From contig NZ_JAELVS010000001.1 of the NCBI RefSeq assembly GCF_016427555.1, forward strand, positions 930,001-994,000: DNA of 64,000 nucleotides, read 5' to 3'. Both the position numbers and the translations under genes were made by a program. Below, one piece after another: positions 45,462 to 56,679 of the stretch; positions within the stretch are counted from its first letter, which is position 1; each line of letters starts with the position of its first letter. The DNA is from Marinobacter litoralis. Lineage in GTDB: Bacteria; Pseudomonadota; Gammaproteobacteria; Pseudomonadales; Oleiphilaceae. The notes beneath the pieces are model-generated. The model did not search any database. It saw only the letters and a list, made by a program, of their open reading frames with translations, and was not told where the DNA came from.

Positions 45462-45779
45462 TTATAGCAGACCGTATTGCTTCAGTTTCTTGCGCAGGGT
45501 TCCGCGGTTCAGGCCAAGCATCGTGGAAGCTTTGGTCTGGTTGTTGCGGGTGTACTTCATTACCTGCTCGAGCAGGGGCGCTTCAACTTCAGAAAGCACC
45601 AGTTGGTATACGTCGGTGACGGGCGCTCCGTCCAGTTGCGCGAAGTAGTTCTTCAAAGCAACTTCTACGCTGTCGCGCAGGGTGACGCTATTGCCGCTGC
45701 CGTTTACCGTGTGCAACTGATGTGATTCATCGTTGGCCGGGGTGCTCAGATTATCGTGTGCCAAAGTCTCAGCGGTCAT
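45462..45779 (-). CDS. fis: Fis nucleoid-associated DNA-binding protein
   Basis: A 105-residue dimeric DNA-bending regulator of rRNA and many other promoters. The C-terminal helix-turn-helix is clear: [30 protein letters not shown], nearly the E. coli sequence. The central helices PLLEQVMKY also match. The N-terminal 30 residues are variable and slightly longer than in E. coli (98 residues). Its start overlaps the dusB stop (4 bases), the conserved dusB-fis operon. Confidence 0.96.
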   Translation of the reverse strand: MTAETLAHDNLSTPANDESHQLHTVNGSGNSVTLRDSVEVALKNYFAQLDGAPVTDVYQLVLSEVEAPLLEQVMKYTRNNQTKASTMLGLNRGTLRKKLKQYGLL

Positions 45780-46774
45780 GCTGCGAATACCTCTCCATTT
45801 CGTAAGCGTGCAAAGTACTGTGCGATGCTGTCTTTTTGCTCCAGTGGGTCTTCGATCCCATTGAAGCGACTGCGGAACTGTTTGCTTTCATCGTGGGTCT
45901 GCAGATACCAGCCCACATGTTTTCTGGCGATACGCACGCCCATCTTTTCCCCGTAGAAGCTGTGCAGTTCGGCGAGATGCTCCTGGAGAATCTGCTCCAC
46001 TTCCGTCAGGGGCGGTGCTGCAAGGTGTTCGCCGGTTTCGAGAAAATGCATGATTTCCCGAAAAATCCATGGCCGGCCTTGCGCGCCTCTGCCGATCAGT
46101 AACCCGTCTGCGCCGGTGTAGGCCAATACATGCCGGGCTTTTTCCGGTGTGGTGATGTCGCCGTTGGCAAACACCGGAATACCCACACTGGCTTTTACTT
46201 CGGCAATGGTGTCGTATTCGGCATCGCCCAGGTATTTGTCGGCTCTTGTGCGGCCGTGTACAGCGAGGGCCTGAATGCCTGCGTCTTCTGCCATTTTTGC
46301 AATTGTTTTGGCGTTACGGTTGTCGCGATCCCAACCTGTGCGCATTTTCAGTGTCACCGGAATATCGACGGCGCTGACCACCGCTTCCAGAATTTCCTGA
46401 ACCAGCTTTTCGTCTTTCATCAAAGCCGAACCGGCGGCCTTGTTGCAGACTTTTTTGGCTGGACACCCCATGTTGATGTCGATGATCTGGGCACCAAACT
46501 CGGCGTTTTGCCTTGCGGCATCGGCCAGCATATCTGGGTCGCCGCCGGCGATTTGCACTGACCGGGGTTCGGGTTCGCCCTGATGGTTCATCCGGGTGCG
46601 AGATTTGCGCGTATGCCAGAGCTTGCTGTCCGCTATGACCATTTCCGATACCGCCAATCCAGCGCCCATTCTTCGGCACAACAGCCGAAACGGGCGATCG
46701 GTTACACCGGCCATGGGTGCAACTATCAATGGGTTGGGCAGGGTGTACGGCCCGATTTTTGCCGTTGGCAGCAT
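45776..46774 (-). CDS. dusB: tRNA-dihydrouridine synthase B
   Basis: A 332-residue flavoenzyme reducing uridine in the tRNA D-loop. The FMN-barrel motifs are present: [20 protein letters not shown] near residue 17, [20 protein letters not shown] with the catalytic Cys near 100, [12 protein letters not shown] and [12 protein letters not shown], and [16 protein letters not shown]. The ATG giving [16 protein letters not shown] is preferred over a GTG six codons earlier. It is translationally coupled to fis, as in most gammaproteobacteria. Confidence 0.95.
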   Translation of the reverse strand: MLPTAKIGPYTLPNPLIVAPMAGVTDRPFRLLCRRMGAGLAVSEMVIADSKLWHTRKSRTRMNHQGEPEPRSVQIAGGDPDMLADAARQNAEFGAQIIDINMGCPAKKVCNKAAGSALMKDEKLVQEILEAVVSAVDIPVTLKMRTGWDRDNRNAKTIAKMAEDAGIQALAVHGRTRADKYLGDAEYDTIAEVKASVGIPVFANGDITTPEKARHVLAYTGADGLLIGRGAQGRPWIFREIMHFLETGEHLAAPPLTEVEQILQEHLAELHSFYGEKMGVRIARKHVGWYLQTHDESKQFRSRFNGIEDPLEQKDSIAQYFARLRNGEVFAA

Positions 46775-46900
46775 GATCTGAGTCCGTGTCACAGCGGGTT
46801 TAGCAAGGTTCGGTTTCTAGTCGTTGCTCAAAAACTGAACGACTGTTTCCCGAAGGGCGGTAATGATACCGCCGAGGGCAGTTTGATTGAAGGGATAAAT

Positions 46901-46928
46901 GAGCGAAAAAACTGATTATTTTTCGCTC
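46901..46928. terminator. Perfect inverted repeat between DUF3426 gene and dusB
   Basis: GAGCGAAAAA (46901-46910) and TTTTTCGCTC (46919-46928) form a 10-bp stem with an 8-base loop. The A/T half gives T-runs on both strands, so it could end transcription from the DUF3426 gene and leave dusB-fis with its own promoter. Confidence 0.6.
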
Positions 46929-46983
46929 TGTCTGGTTGACTTTTGCTCTACCGGCTGAAGGCCGTCGTCAGGGCTCTCGGTAT

Positions 46984-48192
<1,209 letters not shown>

Positions 48193-48265
48193 GCTGTTAT
48201 CCTGAACGCTTAGTCACTGCGTGATTGCTAGGAACCACGCAGTTTAGACGTAAACGTTTGATTCG

Positions 48266-49162
48266 TCACTCGCCCTTGCGCCGTCCTGTGAGGCGAATCC
48301 ACTCTTCTTTCTGCTCCGGTTCGTCCATGATAAACCAGGGTTCGTAGGCCTCCATCACCTCTCTGGCCTGGTTTGACAAAATACCCGAGAGCACGAGACT
48401 GCCGCCGGTGCGAGTCAGCGCGGCCAGCCGAGGGGCCAGGCCGATTAACGGTTGGGCCAGAATGTTGGCGAGCATGACGTCGGCTTGGGTATCGGGATCG
48501 CTGCCGGGCAGGTAGAGATCCAACCGGTCGTCTTCAACGTTGTTGCGTCGGGCGTTTTCCCGACTGGCTTCTAAAGCCTGAGGATCGGTGTCTACGCCAA
48601 TGACGTGTTTCGCGCCCAGAAGCAGAGCGGCAAGACCCAGAATGCCAGAGCCACAGCCGTAGTCGATCACTTGCTTACCATAGACATCCTGGCCGTCCAG
48701 CCACTGAAGGCAAAGCGCGGTTGTCGGGTGGGTGCCGGTACCGAACGCGAGGCCGGGGTCCAGCAGCAGGTTGGCGGCATCCGGGTCAGGGGCGTCGTGC
48801 CAGCTGGGAACAATCCAGAGACGCTCACCAAAGCGCAATGGATGGAAATCATCCATCCAGGCCCGCTCCCAATCCTTGTCTTCGACCAGCGTGACGTCGA
48901 TTTCGGCCAGCGTTTGCTGGGTTTGTTGATGCCAGGCGTCCCGGATGTCAGAGCACAGCTGCTCGATATCCCGATCCGATTGAAACAAACCGGTGACGGT
49001 GGTTTGGCTCCACAAGGGGGTTGTGCCCGGGTCGGGTTCGTAGAGGGGTTGGTCGGCGGCGTCTTCCATGGAAACGGCATCCGAACCCATTTCCATTAGC
49101 AGGTCTTCCAGCTGATCCGCAGTGTCGGGATCAGCTGGAATCTGGAGTTGTAACCAGGGCAT
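48266..49162 (-). CDS. prmA: Ribosomal protein L11 methyltransferase
   Basis: A 298-residue SAM-dependent enzyme trimethylating L11. It starts MPWLQLQIPADPDTADQLEDLL. It has GLAFGTGTHPTTALCLQWL near residues 128-146, the SAM motif VIDYGCGSGILGLAALLLGA, GVDTDPQALEASRENARRN and VMLANILAQPL (the NPPY-like ANI motif). Length matches E. coli PrmA (293). It follows accC by 2 bases, so it is part of that operon. Confidence 0.96.
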   Translation of the reverse strand: MPWLQLQIPADPDTADQLEDLLMEMGSDAVSMEDAADQPLYEPDPGTTPLWSQTTVTGLFQSDRDIEQLCSDIRDAWHQQTQQTLAEIDVTLVEDKDWERAWMDDFHPLRFGERLWIVPSWHDAPDPDAANLLLDPGLAFGTGTHPTTALCLQWLDGQDVYGKQVIDYGCGSGILGLAALLLGAKHVIGVDTDPQALEASRENARRNNVEDDRLDLYLPGSDPDTQADVMLANILAQPLIGLAPRLAALTRTGGSLVLSGILSNQAREVMEAYEPWFIMDEPEQKEEWIRLTGRRKGE

Positions 49163-49164
49163 GG

Positions 49165-50505
49165 TTAATCCTGTATCAGTTTTTCGAGGTAGTGAATCGT
49201 GAAGTCTACCTGTTTAAAACCTCCATCGCGCACCAGTTTTCGGTGCAGCGGCTGATTCGTCTTGATGCCCTCGACCAGCATTTCATCCAATGCGTTCTTC
49301 ATGCGCCTGCGTGCGATGTCCCTGTCCGCACCCCAGGTGATCAGTTTGGCCACCAGAGAGTCGTAGTAGGGCGGCACGGTGTAACCGCTGTACAGGTGCG
49401 AATCGACACGCACACCATTGCCGCCGGGGGCATGGAAATGCTTGATTTTTCCGGGGCTGGGCGCAAAGGTTTTGGGGTCTTCGGCGTTCACCCGGCATTC
49501 CATCGCGTGGCCGGAAATTTTGATCTGGTCCTGGCTGTACTCCAGTGGCAGACCACTGGCAATGCGCAGTTGCTCCCGGACAATATCGACGCCCGTCACC
49601 ATCTCGGACACCGGATGTTCCACCTGCACTCGAGTGTTCATCTCGATGAAGTAGAACTCGCCGTCCTGATACAGGAACTCAAAGGTGCCGGCACCGACAT
49701 AGCCAATTTCCTTGCAGGCATCGACACAGGCTTTGAGTGTGCGTTCCCGGGATTCAGGGTTCAGGTTCGGGGCAGGCGCTTCCTCGATGACTTTCTGGTT
49801 GCGGCGCTGCAGCGAGCAGTCCCGGTCGCCCAGATGAATCACGTTGCCGTGCATGTCTGCCAGAATCTGAACTTCCACATGGCGAGGCTTTTCCAGAAAC
49901 TTTTCCAGATACACCGTCGGATCGCCAAAGGCGTTTTTCGCTTCCGTCTGCGTAATCTGAACCGCTTTCAGGAGCGCAGCCTCTGAGTGGACCACCTGCA
50001 TGCCGCGACCGCCGCCGCCAGAAGCCGCTTTGATCATGACCGGGTAGCCGATTTTCCGGGCAACCTGCAGCGTGCGCTCATCGTCATCGGTGAGCGGGCC
50101 GTCTGAGCCGGGTACCGTGGGCACGCCCGCTTTCTTCATCGCTTCGATGGCTGATACTTTGTTGCCCATCAGGCGGATGGTTTCAGCGCTGGGACCGATG
50201 AAGCGAAACCCGCTTTTCTCGACTTGTTCGGCAAAGTCGGCGTTCTCTGCCAGAAAGCCGTAGCCGGGATGGATGCCAACAGCGTCTGTCACTTCCGCAG
50301 CACTGATGATTGCCGGGATGTTCAGATAGCTGTCTGTCGGGCTGTTCGGGCCGATGCATACGGTTTCATTTGCCAGGCGAACGTGCATCAGGTCGCGGTC
50401 TACCTGTGAGTGGACCGCCACCGTTTTAATGCCCAGCTCTTTGCAGGCGCGGAGTATGCGCAGGGCGATTTCACCGCGGTTTGCGATCAGAACTTTTTCT
50501 AACAT
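49165..50505 (-). CDS. accC: Acetyl-CoA carboxylase, biotin carboxylase subunit
   Basis: A 446-residue ATP-grasp enzyme carboxylating the biotin of AccB for fatty acid synthesis. The N-terminus [26 protein letters not shown] is standard. The Gly-rich ATP loop [31 protein letters not shown] and [22 protein letters not shown] (catalytic Glu/Arg region) are present. ATG at 50505 is chosen; two in-frame ATG codons slightly upstream are possible. It lies 24 bases after accB in the same direction. Confidence 0.97.
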   Translation of the reverse strand: MLEKVLIANRGEIALRILRACKELGIKTVAVHSQVDRDLMHVRLANETVCIGPNSPTDSYLNIPAIISAAEVTDAVGIHPGYGFLAENADFAEQVEKSGFRFIGPSAETIRLMGNKVSAIEAMKKAGVPTVPGSDGPLTDDDERTLQVARKIGYPVMIKAASGGGGRGMQVVHSEAALLKAVQITQTEAKNAFGDPTVYLEKFLEKPRHVEVQILADMHGNVIHLGDRDCSLQRRNQKVIEEAPAPNLNPESRERTLKACVDACKEIGYVGAGTFEFLYQDGEFYFIEMNTRVQVEHPVSEMVTGVDIVREQLRIASGLPLEYSQDQIKISGHAMECRVNAEDPKTFAPSPGKIKHFHAPGGNGVRVDSHLYSGYTVPPYYDSLVAKLITWGADRDIARRRMKNALDEMLVEGIKTNQPLHRKLVRDGGFKQVDFTIHYLEKLIQD

Positions 50506-50529
50506 AGCCATGGGTAGCAATCACCAGAT

Positions 50530-50991
50530 TCAGGAAATGACGACCAAAGGTTGGTCAAACTCCACCGGCTGGCCATTTTCGACCAGAATTTCGGTGATGG
50601 TGCCAGACTTGTCTGCTTCGATCTGGTTCATCATCTTCATGGCTTCAACAATGCAGATGACATCGCCAGCCTTGACCGATTGGCCCACTTCAACAAAGGC
50701 CGGTGCAGACGGTGACGGTGACCGGTAGAAGGTGCCCACCATCGGTGATTTCAGCGCATGGCCATTAATGGCAGCAGATGCGGCAGGCGCTTCTTCAGGC
50801 GCAGGCGCACTGGCAGGTGCCGGAGCTGCTTGCGGTGCGGGGGCTGCGTAATGGCTGACAACCTGACCGGCGGCGGCTTGCTCACGGCGGCGGGAGATGC
50901 GAACCGAGTCGTCCCCCTCGTGAATCTCCAGCTCCTCGACGTCAGATTCCTCGAGCAGTTCGATCAGTTTTTTGATTTTGCGAATATCCAT
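50530..50991 (-). CDS. accB: Biotin carboxyl carrier protein of acetyl-CoA carboxylase
   Basis: A 153-residue subunit carrying biotin on Lys119 in the canonical EAMKM sequence. The N-terminal domain ([34 protein letters not shown]) is joined to the C-terminal biotinyl domain by a flexible Ala/Pro-rich linker (about residues 50-75). The thumb loop [19 protein letters not shown] is present, distinguishing it from other biotinyl proteins. Sits between aroQ and accC. Confidence 0.97.
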   Translation of the reverse strand: MDIRKIKKLIELLEESDVEELEIHEGDDSVRISRRREQAAAGQVVSHYAAPAPQAAPAPASAPAPEEAPAASAAINGHALKSPMVGTFYRSPSPSAPAFVEVGQSVKAGDVICIVEAMKMMNQIEADKSGTITEILVENGQPVEFDQPLVVIS

Positions 50992-51021
50992 AACTATTCC
51001 AGTCCCGTTGTCTCTGGTCTA

Positions 51022-51459
51022 TCAGTGAATTTTTTTCAGGGCAGCCTGTAAAGCAAGATCGTAACCCTGGCTGCCTAAGCCGCAGATAACGCCTTGGGCG
51101 ATATCTGAAAAATACGAGTGGTGCCGGAACGGTTCCCGCGCGTGCACGTTCGACAGGTGCACTTCAATAAACGGGATACCCGAGGCCAACAGAGCGTCCC
51201 GCAAGGCGACACTGGTGTGGGTGAAAGCGGCGGGGTTGATGATGATGAAGTCCACCCCTTCAGCCCGGGCTTCGTGAATGCGGTCAATCAATTCGTACTC
51301 TGCATTGGATTGCAGATGCAGCAGATGATGGCCTTGTTCCGAAGCTTGTTGGCGCAAGCGGTCGTCAATGTCTGCCAGCGTCTCATGGCCATAAACCTCC
51401 GGCTCGCGTGTACCGAGCATATTAAGGTTGGGTCCATGTAGCACAAGTATGGTCGACAT
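51022..51459 (-). CDS. aroQ: 3-dehydroquinate dehydratase, type II
   Basis: A 145-residue dodecameric enzyme of the shikimate pathway. The start giving [24 protein letters not shown] is the family N-terminus; a 34-codon upstream extension is rejected. The catalytic Tyr (EVYG), the flexible-loop Arg, [29 protein letters not shown] and [16 protein letters not shown] are all present. Heads the aroQ-accBC-prmA operon. Aromatic synthesis therefore has two steps in this window under separate control. Confidence 0.96.
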   Translation of the reverse strand: MSTILVLHGPNLNMLGTREPEVYGHETLADIDDRLRQQASEQGHHLLHLQSNAEYELIDRIHEARAEGVDFIIINPAAFTHTSVALRDALLASGIPFIEVHLSNVHAREPFRHHSYFSDIAQGVICGLGSQGYDLALQAALKKIH

Positions 51460-51719
51460 GATGAAATTTGCCTTGTTTGTTTTTGACAGGATCGCCGAAG
51501 ATAACGACAGTTTGGTTGAATGGTGCGTACTTATTCGCTTCAGATCAACACTTTTTGACAATCTTCGGATACGACTTTTGATCCTGAAAAAGATTACACA
51601 GCAATTGCCTCACGCGCGATGACATTTCGTTGATGGCTAGCATTGTCGGCGATGGCGATCAGGGCGGGTATTCGACATTGGTTTCATGGACCGGGCAGAA
51701 AGCCCGGTCCGGGGATGGA

Positions 51720-53330
51720 TTACTCTTCGGCCAGTGTGACGCAGTTTCGACCGTGGGCTTTCGAGACGTACAGGGCCCGGTCGGCCCGCTCGCACAAAGA
51801 TTGGGAGCTCTCGCCTTGCCAGGCCGCCAGTCCGCAACTGAACGTGACCTTGAACTGGCGGTCCCCGGCTTCTTGCACCAGATCGGAAAACCGCTCCCGA
51901 ATTTCATTCACCACATTGCGGGCATCGCCGGGCCGGGTGTTGGGCAGAATCAGAGCGAATTCTTCGCCACCATAACGCCCGATGTGATCGGTTTTGCGCA
52001 GCCGCTGCTTCAGGAACATGGACAGGCTCCGCAGAATGCGGTCACCAATGGGGTGACCAAAGGTATCGTTCACTTTCTTGAAGTAATCCAGGTCGATCAT
52101 GGCGAAGCACAGTGGCTGGTCTTTCTGGCGCGCCCGCACGATTTCCTGTTCCAGCAGGTACAAGGTGTGGGTGTGATTAAACAGCCCGGTCAGGCTGTCG
52201 CGAATCATCAGGGCCAGCAATGACCGGGCGCGGCGGCCCCGATTGTGCAGCGTAGCGATCAGGTGCTTGGGATCAACTGGTTTGGTCAGGAAGTCGTCGC
52301 CACCCAGGCTCATGGCGTGCAGCTGCTTGCCAACGTCGTCTTCGGCCGATAGGTAGATGATCGGCACGCTGTGAAATTTGTCTTGTTGACGAATCACGCG
52401 GGCGATCTCCATGCCGGTGCAGCCGGGCATGTACATGTCGAGCAGGATGATTTCGGGGGAGAATTCATCCAGCGCGGTAATGATTTGCATGGGGTCGGTG
52501 ATGATGTGGGCGTTCATACCGGCTTTTTTCAGCACCGTTTCCATGAATTTCGCCTGGGCCCGGGAGTCGTCCAGCACCAGCACCCGATAGGGCTCCACCG
52601 TGTTGCCGTGGGTATAGGATTCAATTTTCTCGATCAACTGGCCGGGATCAACTGCGGGATAGAAGAATTCTTCGCCACCGCACCGGGACGCTCGTAACCG
52701 GGTTTCGATCGACCCGTCTTCATCGCTCATGAAGATGATGGGAATGGGAGTGTCGTGTTGCTCCTGCAGATGCTCGATGGTGGTTATTCCGGAAGATGCT
52801 CCGCCGCCGAAGTTGATGTCGATCAGGATAGTTTCGGGTTTGCTCAATGCACACGCCGACATCAGGTCGTTCGGGGTTTTAAAAGAGGACGCGCGAAAGC
52901 CGAAAAATTCGAGTTGTTTGATCATTCGGGCTGCGGATTCGTCGTCCGCCAGTGCGATGTAGACCGGTGTCCGGCGGAAAGGGTGGGGCGCGTTATTGTT
53001 CTCGTCACTGCGGCGTTGAGTGCTGTGACGAAGCGTTTCCACGGACTCTTCGAGCGTTTGCTGATGCGCGGTACTCAATGGTGTGTCCGGCTGCCAGTGA
53101 GCAAGCTTTGCAAGAATGCCCTCTCCGGCGCGCGCGTGGCTTTCCATCTCGAAACGGCGGGCGTACCGCACCAGCTTGTCGGCGGCGGCTTCCAGGGCAT
53201 TCCGGTATACCTGAGCTTGCGTCGGGTCTTCGTGAATTTTTTGCCAGGTATCCAGAACAACGCGCGCCTGAGTGGTGACGCGCCGGGCGAAATGTTGTCT
53301 GAGTTTTTCCTTCTGGCTTTCGTCGCTCAT
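51720..53330 (-). CDS. Two-receiver response regulator with diguanylate cyclase domain
   Basis: A 536-residue cytoplasmic protein. A helical N-terminal part (residues 1-110) is followed by receiver 1 (about 120-240; LADDESAARMIKQL, phospho-acceptor candidate in TILIDINFGGG) and receiver 2 (about 248-365; VLVLDDSRAQAKFMETVL, Asp near 298 in ILLDMYMPGCTG). The GGDEF domain (about 375-536) has an intact GGEEF signature at about 450 and an RxxD-like candidate upstream, so it should make cyclic di-GMP. The WspR/PleD-like REC-REC-GGDEF layout fits control by phosphorylation, but no histidine kinase gene is adjacent. It is divergent from a LapD-like receptor. Confidence 0.88.
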   Translation of the reverse strand: MSDESQKEKLRQHFARRVTTQARVVLDTWQKIHEDPTQAQVYRNALEAAADKLVRYARRFEMESHARAGEGILAKLAHWQPDTPLSTAHQQTLEESVETLRHSTQRRSDENNNAPHPFRRTPVYIALADDESAARMIKQLEFFGFRASSFKTPNDLMSACALSKPETILIDINFGGGASSGITTIEHLQEQHDTPIPIIFMSDEDGSIETRLRASRCGGEEFFYPAVDPGQLIEKIESYTHGNTVEPYRVLVLDDSRAQAKFMETVLKKAGMNAHIITDPMQIITALDEFSPEIILLDMYMPGCTGMEIARVIRQQDKFHSVPIIYLSAEDDVGKQLHAMSLGGDDFLTKPVDPKHLIATLHNRGRRARSLLALMIRDSLTGLFNHTHTLYLLEQEIVRARQKDQPLCFAMIDLDYFKKVNDTFGHPIGDRILRSLSMFLKQRLRKTDHIGRYGGEEFALILPNTRPGDARNVVNEIRERFSDLVQEAGDRQFKVTFSCGLAAWQGESSQSLCERADRALYVSKAHGRNCVTLAEE

Positions 53331-53541
53331 TGTGTTCGGGCCTTTCTGTTATCGGTTGTTCTGTCCGGCCGGACGAACTTTTTTCTCGGTCAGGTAATGC
53401 CGAGGCTCCATAGTCCTTGGGTAGAGTCTATAGTGTTTAATGTTGTTGACGTAGGCAGCACTTTGTAAATGTTTGTCAACTCTTGAAGGGGATCACAGAG
53501 TTGGTTGTGCCTTTAGAGGCGGCTCCGGAGTGAGGGGCGCA

Positions 53542-55542
53542 ATGGCAGAGGGACAGGTTATGAACAGCCGCCGGCAATCTGGCGTGATGAGCCTTCGGGC
53601 CTTGTTGTTGGTTTTCACCGGCAGTCTCTTGGCGCTGATTTTGTTGACCATTTTTTTGGTGACTTTCAATACGTTCCGCAATTACGTGTCGTCGCAGCAT
53701 TTGGAGCATGCGCGAGACGCCGCAACCGCCACAGGCGTGGTGCTTTCCAAAGCCGTTGATGCGTCCGATATCGTTGCCGCGTCGTCGTTGATCGACGCGG
53801 TGTTCGATAGCGGCAGCTACTTGTCGGTGAAATTCTTCGGTCATGGCAGGATCCTGCTGACGGGCAGGGAAATGCGGCTGCGAACCAGGGTGGCGCCCGA
53901 CTGGTTTGTTCGTGCGGCGAACTTGCCAAAGCCGGAAGGCCGAGCCCAGGTTGTGCGGGGTTGGGCACAACTGGGAACCGTAGAGGTGGTGAGCAACCTG
54001 GGCAGAGCCTACGACGACCTTTGGCGAATTACGTTGGGATTGCTGGCGGCCGTGGTGTTGATTGGCGGTGTCGGCATGCTGGGGTTGTGGTTCCTGTTGA
54101 GGCGTTTGCTGAAACCGTTGAGCGAACTGGAGAAACAGGCGCGGGCATTGAGCCGGAGGGACTTCAGAGAGCGCGTGGAAGTGCGTTCCACCCGGGAACT
54201 GAATCAGGTGACGGAAGCCATGAACCAGATGGCAGATGATCTTGGGCAGCTGTTCGCGGGCCAGGGGAAACTGATCCAGCATTTGCGCAAAGTGAACAAT
54301 GAAGATCCGGTAACCGGTCTGGCGAGCCGTAGTGCGTTTGATCAGCGCCTGAAGGTGGAGGTGGAGTCCGAGGAGAAATCGGCGCCGGGGGTGCTGATGC
54401 TGGTTCAGCTGAGCAGTTTCGGTGAGTTCAACCAAAACCACGGTCGCGAAGAAGGGGACCGGTTGCTTAAGCAGGTTGCCAAGGTCATTGATGGCTTTGT
54501 CAGGAAGCACGGCGGCGCCTTTGCGGGCCGCAGGACGGGAGCGGAGTTTGCGGTGTATCTGCCCGGCGCATCGGCGGTGGATGTCAAAGTGTGGTGCGAA
54601 ACAATGGTCGAGAAGCTGGACGGACTCTATTCGGACTTGGCGGCACCGATGGAAACCCGTGTGCACGCAGGGATGGCCGTTGCATCGCCGGAAGTCAATA
54701 TCCGAGACTTGTTGGCGGCCGCAGATACAGCCTTGCGAACCGCTCAGCAACGGGAAGACTACTGTTGCTGGATTAAGGATGCCAGTGGCAACAGTTACCA
54801 CACGATGGACACCTGGCGAGACATCATCAACGACGCAATCCGCAATGAGAACTTGTCACTCTGGCTGCAACCCATGGTGCAAGGATCGAATCAGGAGTTG
54901 CAGTACTTTCAGGTATTCTCGCGAATATGTGCGCCCGAGGGGGTGCTGAAAGCGGGGGCGTTTGTCCCCATGGCGGAACGCCTCGGCCTGATTGCCGATA
55001 TTGATCGGGTGCTGGTCACCAGTGTCCTTGAGCGCCTTGAGAGTAAGCCGCACGAGAAACTGGCGATTTCATTAGGTTCCGCCTCCGTGGCCGATGAAAA
55101 GTTTCGGGAAGATCTTCTGGCAATGCTGGGTTCGGCCGGCACTTTGGATCGCCGGTTATGGGTGGGTATTTCGGAGATGACGCTGCATCACCACCGGGCG
55201 AAGGCGAGCCAACTGATTCGCGCGCTGGTCAAGCTGAAAGTGCCGGTTCTGGTGGACCGCTTCGGAGTCGGGGGGGTGCCGTTCAATTATCTGAGAAACC
55301 TGCCTCTGAGTGGTTTGCGGATCGATAACAGTTTTGTTCACGATCTGGATAGCCACGAGGACAACCGGTTCTGGCTTGAGTCTGTGATCGGTATTGCCCG
55401 AAGCAGGGGCGTGAAAGTTTTTGCTACGGGTGTAGAAAGGAGTGAGGAATACTCGGTACTCTGTAAATTGGGTATCGATGGTGCCATGGGCTACTATCTT
55501 GGACGCCCCTTCGAGGCCGATGAGGAATCAACAGGAGAGTAA
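53542..55542 (+). CDS. LapD-like transmembrane c-di-GMP receptor with degenerate GGDEF and EAL domains
   Basis: A 666-residue inner-membrane protein. TM1 (about residues 20-40) is followed by a LapD/MoxY-type periplasmic domain with AGSYLSVKFFG-like, PDWFV and VVRGWAQLGTVEVVSN segments. TM2 (about 170-192) leads to a HAMP region (RRLLKPLSELEKQARALSRRDF). The GGDEF domain reads RTGAEFAVYLP, lacking the second Gly and an acid residue. In the EAL domain the catalytic motif is replaced (LWLQPMVQ). It therefore should bind rather than make or break c-di-GMP, as Pseudomonas LapD does when it sequesters the protease LapG. The start has a GAGGGG ribosome binding site. LapG and a large adhesin are not in the window. 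Confidence 0.83.
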   Translation: MAEGQVMNSRRQSGVMSLRALLLVFTGSLLALILLTIFLVTFNTFRNYVSSQHLEHARDAATATGVVLSKAVDASDIVAASSLIDAVFDSGSYLSVKFFGHGRILLTGREMRLRTRVAPDWFVRAANLPKPEGRAQVVRGWAQLGTVEVVSNLGRAYDDLWRITLGLLAAVVLIGGVGMLGLWFLLRRLLKPLSELEKQARALSRRDFRERVEVRSTRELNQVTEAMNQMADDLGQLFAGQGKLIQHLRKVNNEDPVTGLASRSAFDQRLKVEVESEEKSAPGVLMLVQLSSFGEFNQNHGREEGDRLLKQVAKVIDGFVRKHGGAFAGRRTGAEFAVYLPGASAVDVKVWCETMVEKLDGLYSDLAAPMETRVHAGMAVASPEVNIRDLLAAADTALRTAQQREDYCCWIKDASGNSYHTMDTWRDIINDAIRNENLSLWLQPMVQGSNQELQYFQVFSRICAPEGVLKAGAFVPMAERLGLIADIDRVLVTSVLERLESKPHEKLAISLGSASVADEKFREDLLAMLGSAGTLDRRLWVGISEMTLHHHRAKASQLIRALVKLKVPVLVDRFGVGGVPFNYLRNLPLSGLRIDNSFVHDLDSHEDNRFWLESVIGIARSRGVKVFATGVERSEEYSVLCKLGIDGAMGYYLGRPFEADEESTGE

Positions 55543-55549
55543 ACGTTTT

Positions 55550-56602
55550 ATGCCAGGCAAAATCAGACAGTACTTCAAGGACAAAAAAGAAGATGTTCAG
55601 GATTACACCGGGGGCAGCGGAGTAATCGGAAAGTTTATCCTGGCGCTGCTGGTGGTGTACCTGCTGATTACCATTGTGTTGGGTATCATCTGGAGTAGCG
55701 AGCCGGACAGTTTCTCGGTGCGGGAACATACCCGGACGCTGGCCAGCTCTATGGATCGGGAGCCGGTAGCCGGATTCGCCACCACTGCTACCATGATTCG
55801 TTTGGCGGAGACGCTGCTGGACAAGCCGGGTGGCTACATTTCCAATGATATCTTCCCTCCCGGGCTGTGGATGGACAACATGCCAAACTGGGAATACGGC
55901 GTGCTGGTTCAGCTGCGAGACTTGTCCCGCTCCCTTCGCAAAGACATCAGCCGATCCCAGAGTCAGTCTGCAGAAGACCCGGACCTGATCATTGCCGAAC
56001 CGCAGCTGCACTTCGATAGTGAAAGCTGGGCGATTCCGTCTACCGAAAATGAGTACCGCCGGGGTATCAATGCACTCAAACGATACCTGAACCGCTTGTC
56101 GGACCCCGAACAAAGTAATGCCCAGTTTTTTGCCCGTGCAGATAACCTGAACAACTGGCTGGCGGATCTGGAAACCCGTTTGGGCAGCTTGTCCCGAACC
56201 TTGAGTGAAAGCGTGGGTAAAGCGTCGGTTAGCGAATCTCTGTCGAACCTGGAAGACGGTGATCCGTTGTCGGAATCGAGCGAAGGAGAGGATGTGAAAA
56301 CCGACTGGACCAAGATCGATGATGTTTTCTATGAGGCGCGCGGCACCGCGTGGGCGTTGCTGCATATCTTCCGCGCGATGGAAGTGGATTTCCGGAAGGT
56401 GCTGCAAGACAAGAACGCGATGGCCAGTGTGCAGCAGATCATTATTGAGCTGGAGGGTACCCAGGCGTCGATGTGGAGCCCGGTGATTCTGAATGGCAGC
56501 GGATTTGGTTTTCTGGCCAATCACTCGCTGACGATGGCGGCTTACTTGTCGCGGGCGAACGCAGCAATCAGTGATATGCGGGATTTGCTGTCGCGGGGTT
56601 GA
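55550..56602 (+). CDS. DUF2333 family membrane-anchored protein
   Basis: A 350-residue protein starting MPGKIRQYFKDKKEDVQDYTGG, with one membrane segment (about residues 26-47, FILALLVVYLLITIVLGIIW). A large, mostly helical periplasmic part follows with WGIPSTENEYRRGINAL-like and FYEARGTAWALLHIFRAMEVDFRKVL segments. This matches the DUF2333 family, whose function is unknown. It begins 7 bases after the LapD-like gene, so the two are likely co-transcribed; a link to envelope or surface-adhesion control is plausible but unproven. A 36-codon upstream extension overlaps the previous gene and is rejected. Confidence 0.83.
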   Translation: MPGKIRQYFKDKKEDVQDYTGGSGVIGKFILALLVVYLLITIVLGIIWSSEPDSFSVREHTRTLASSMDREPVAGFATTATMIRLAETLLDKPGGYISNDIFPPGLWMDNMPNWEYGVLVQLRDLSRSLRKDISRSQSQSAEDPDLIIAEPQLHFDSESWAIPSTENEYRRGINALKRYLNRLSDPEQSNAQFFARADNLNNWLADLETRLGSLSRTLSESVGKASVSESLSNLEDGDPLSESSEGEDVKTDWTKIDDVFYEARGTAWALLHIFRAMEVDFRKVLQDKNAMASVQQIIIELEGTQASMWSPVILNGSGFGFLANHSLTMAAYLSRANAAISDMRDLLSRG

Positions 56603-56629
56603 TGCCCGATTGAAGGTTTAGAAAACAAA

Positions 56630-56664
56630 AAACCGGGTCGCTCTCAGAACGACCCGGTTTTTTT
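56630..56664. terminator. Bidirectional terminator between DUF2333 and ppa
   Basis: AAACCGGGTCG (56630-56640) pairs with CGACCCGGTTT (56650-56660), flanked by A-runs and T-runs on opposite sides, so it can serve both convergent genes. Confidence 0.92.
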
Positions 56665-56679
56665 ATGCCCGAACTGCGA

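Noticed and set aside
48216..48243. Inverted repeat ACTGCGTG/CACGCAGT between prmA and the DUF3426 gene as a terminator
   Set aside because: A 12-base loop and no T-tract; it may be an operator or chance.
51688..51710. Inverted repeat GGACCGGGC/GCCCGGTCC after the diguanylate cyclase gene as an intrinsic terminator
   Set aside because: The stem is good, but no T-run follows on the minus strand; not listed as a terminator.
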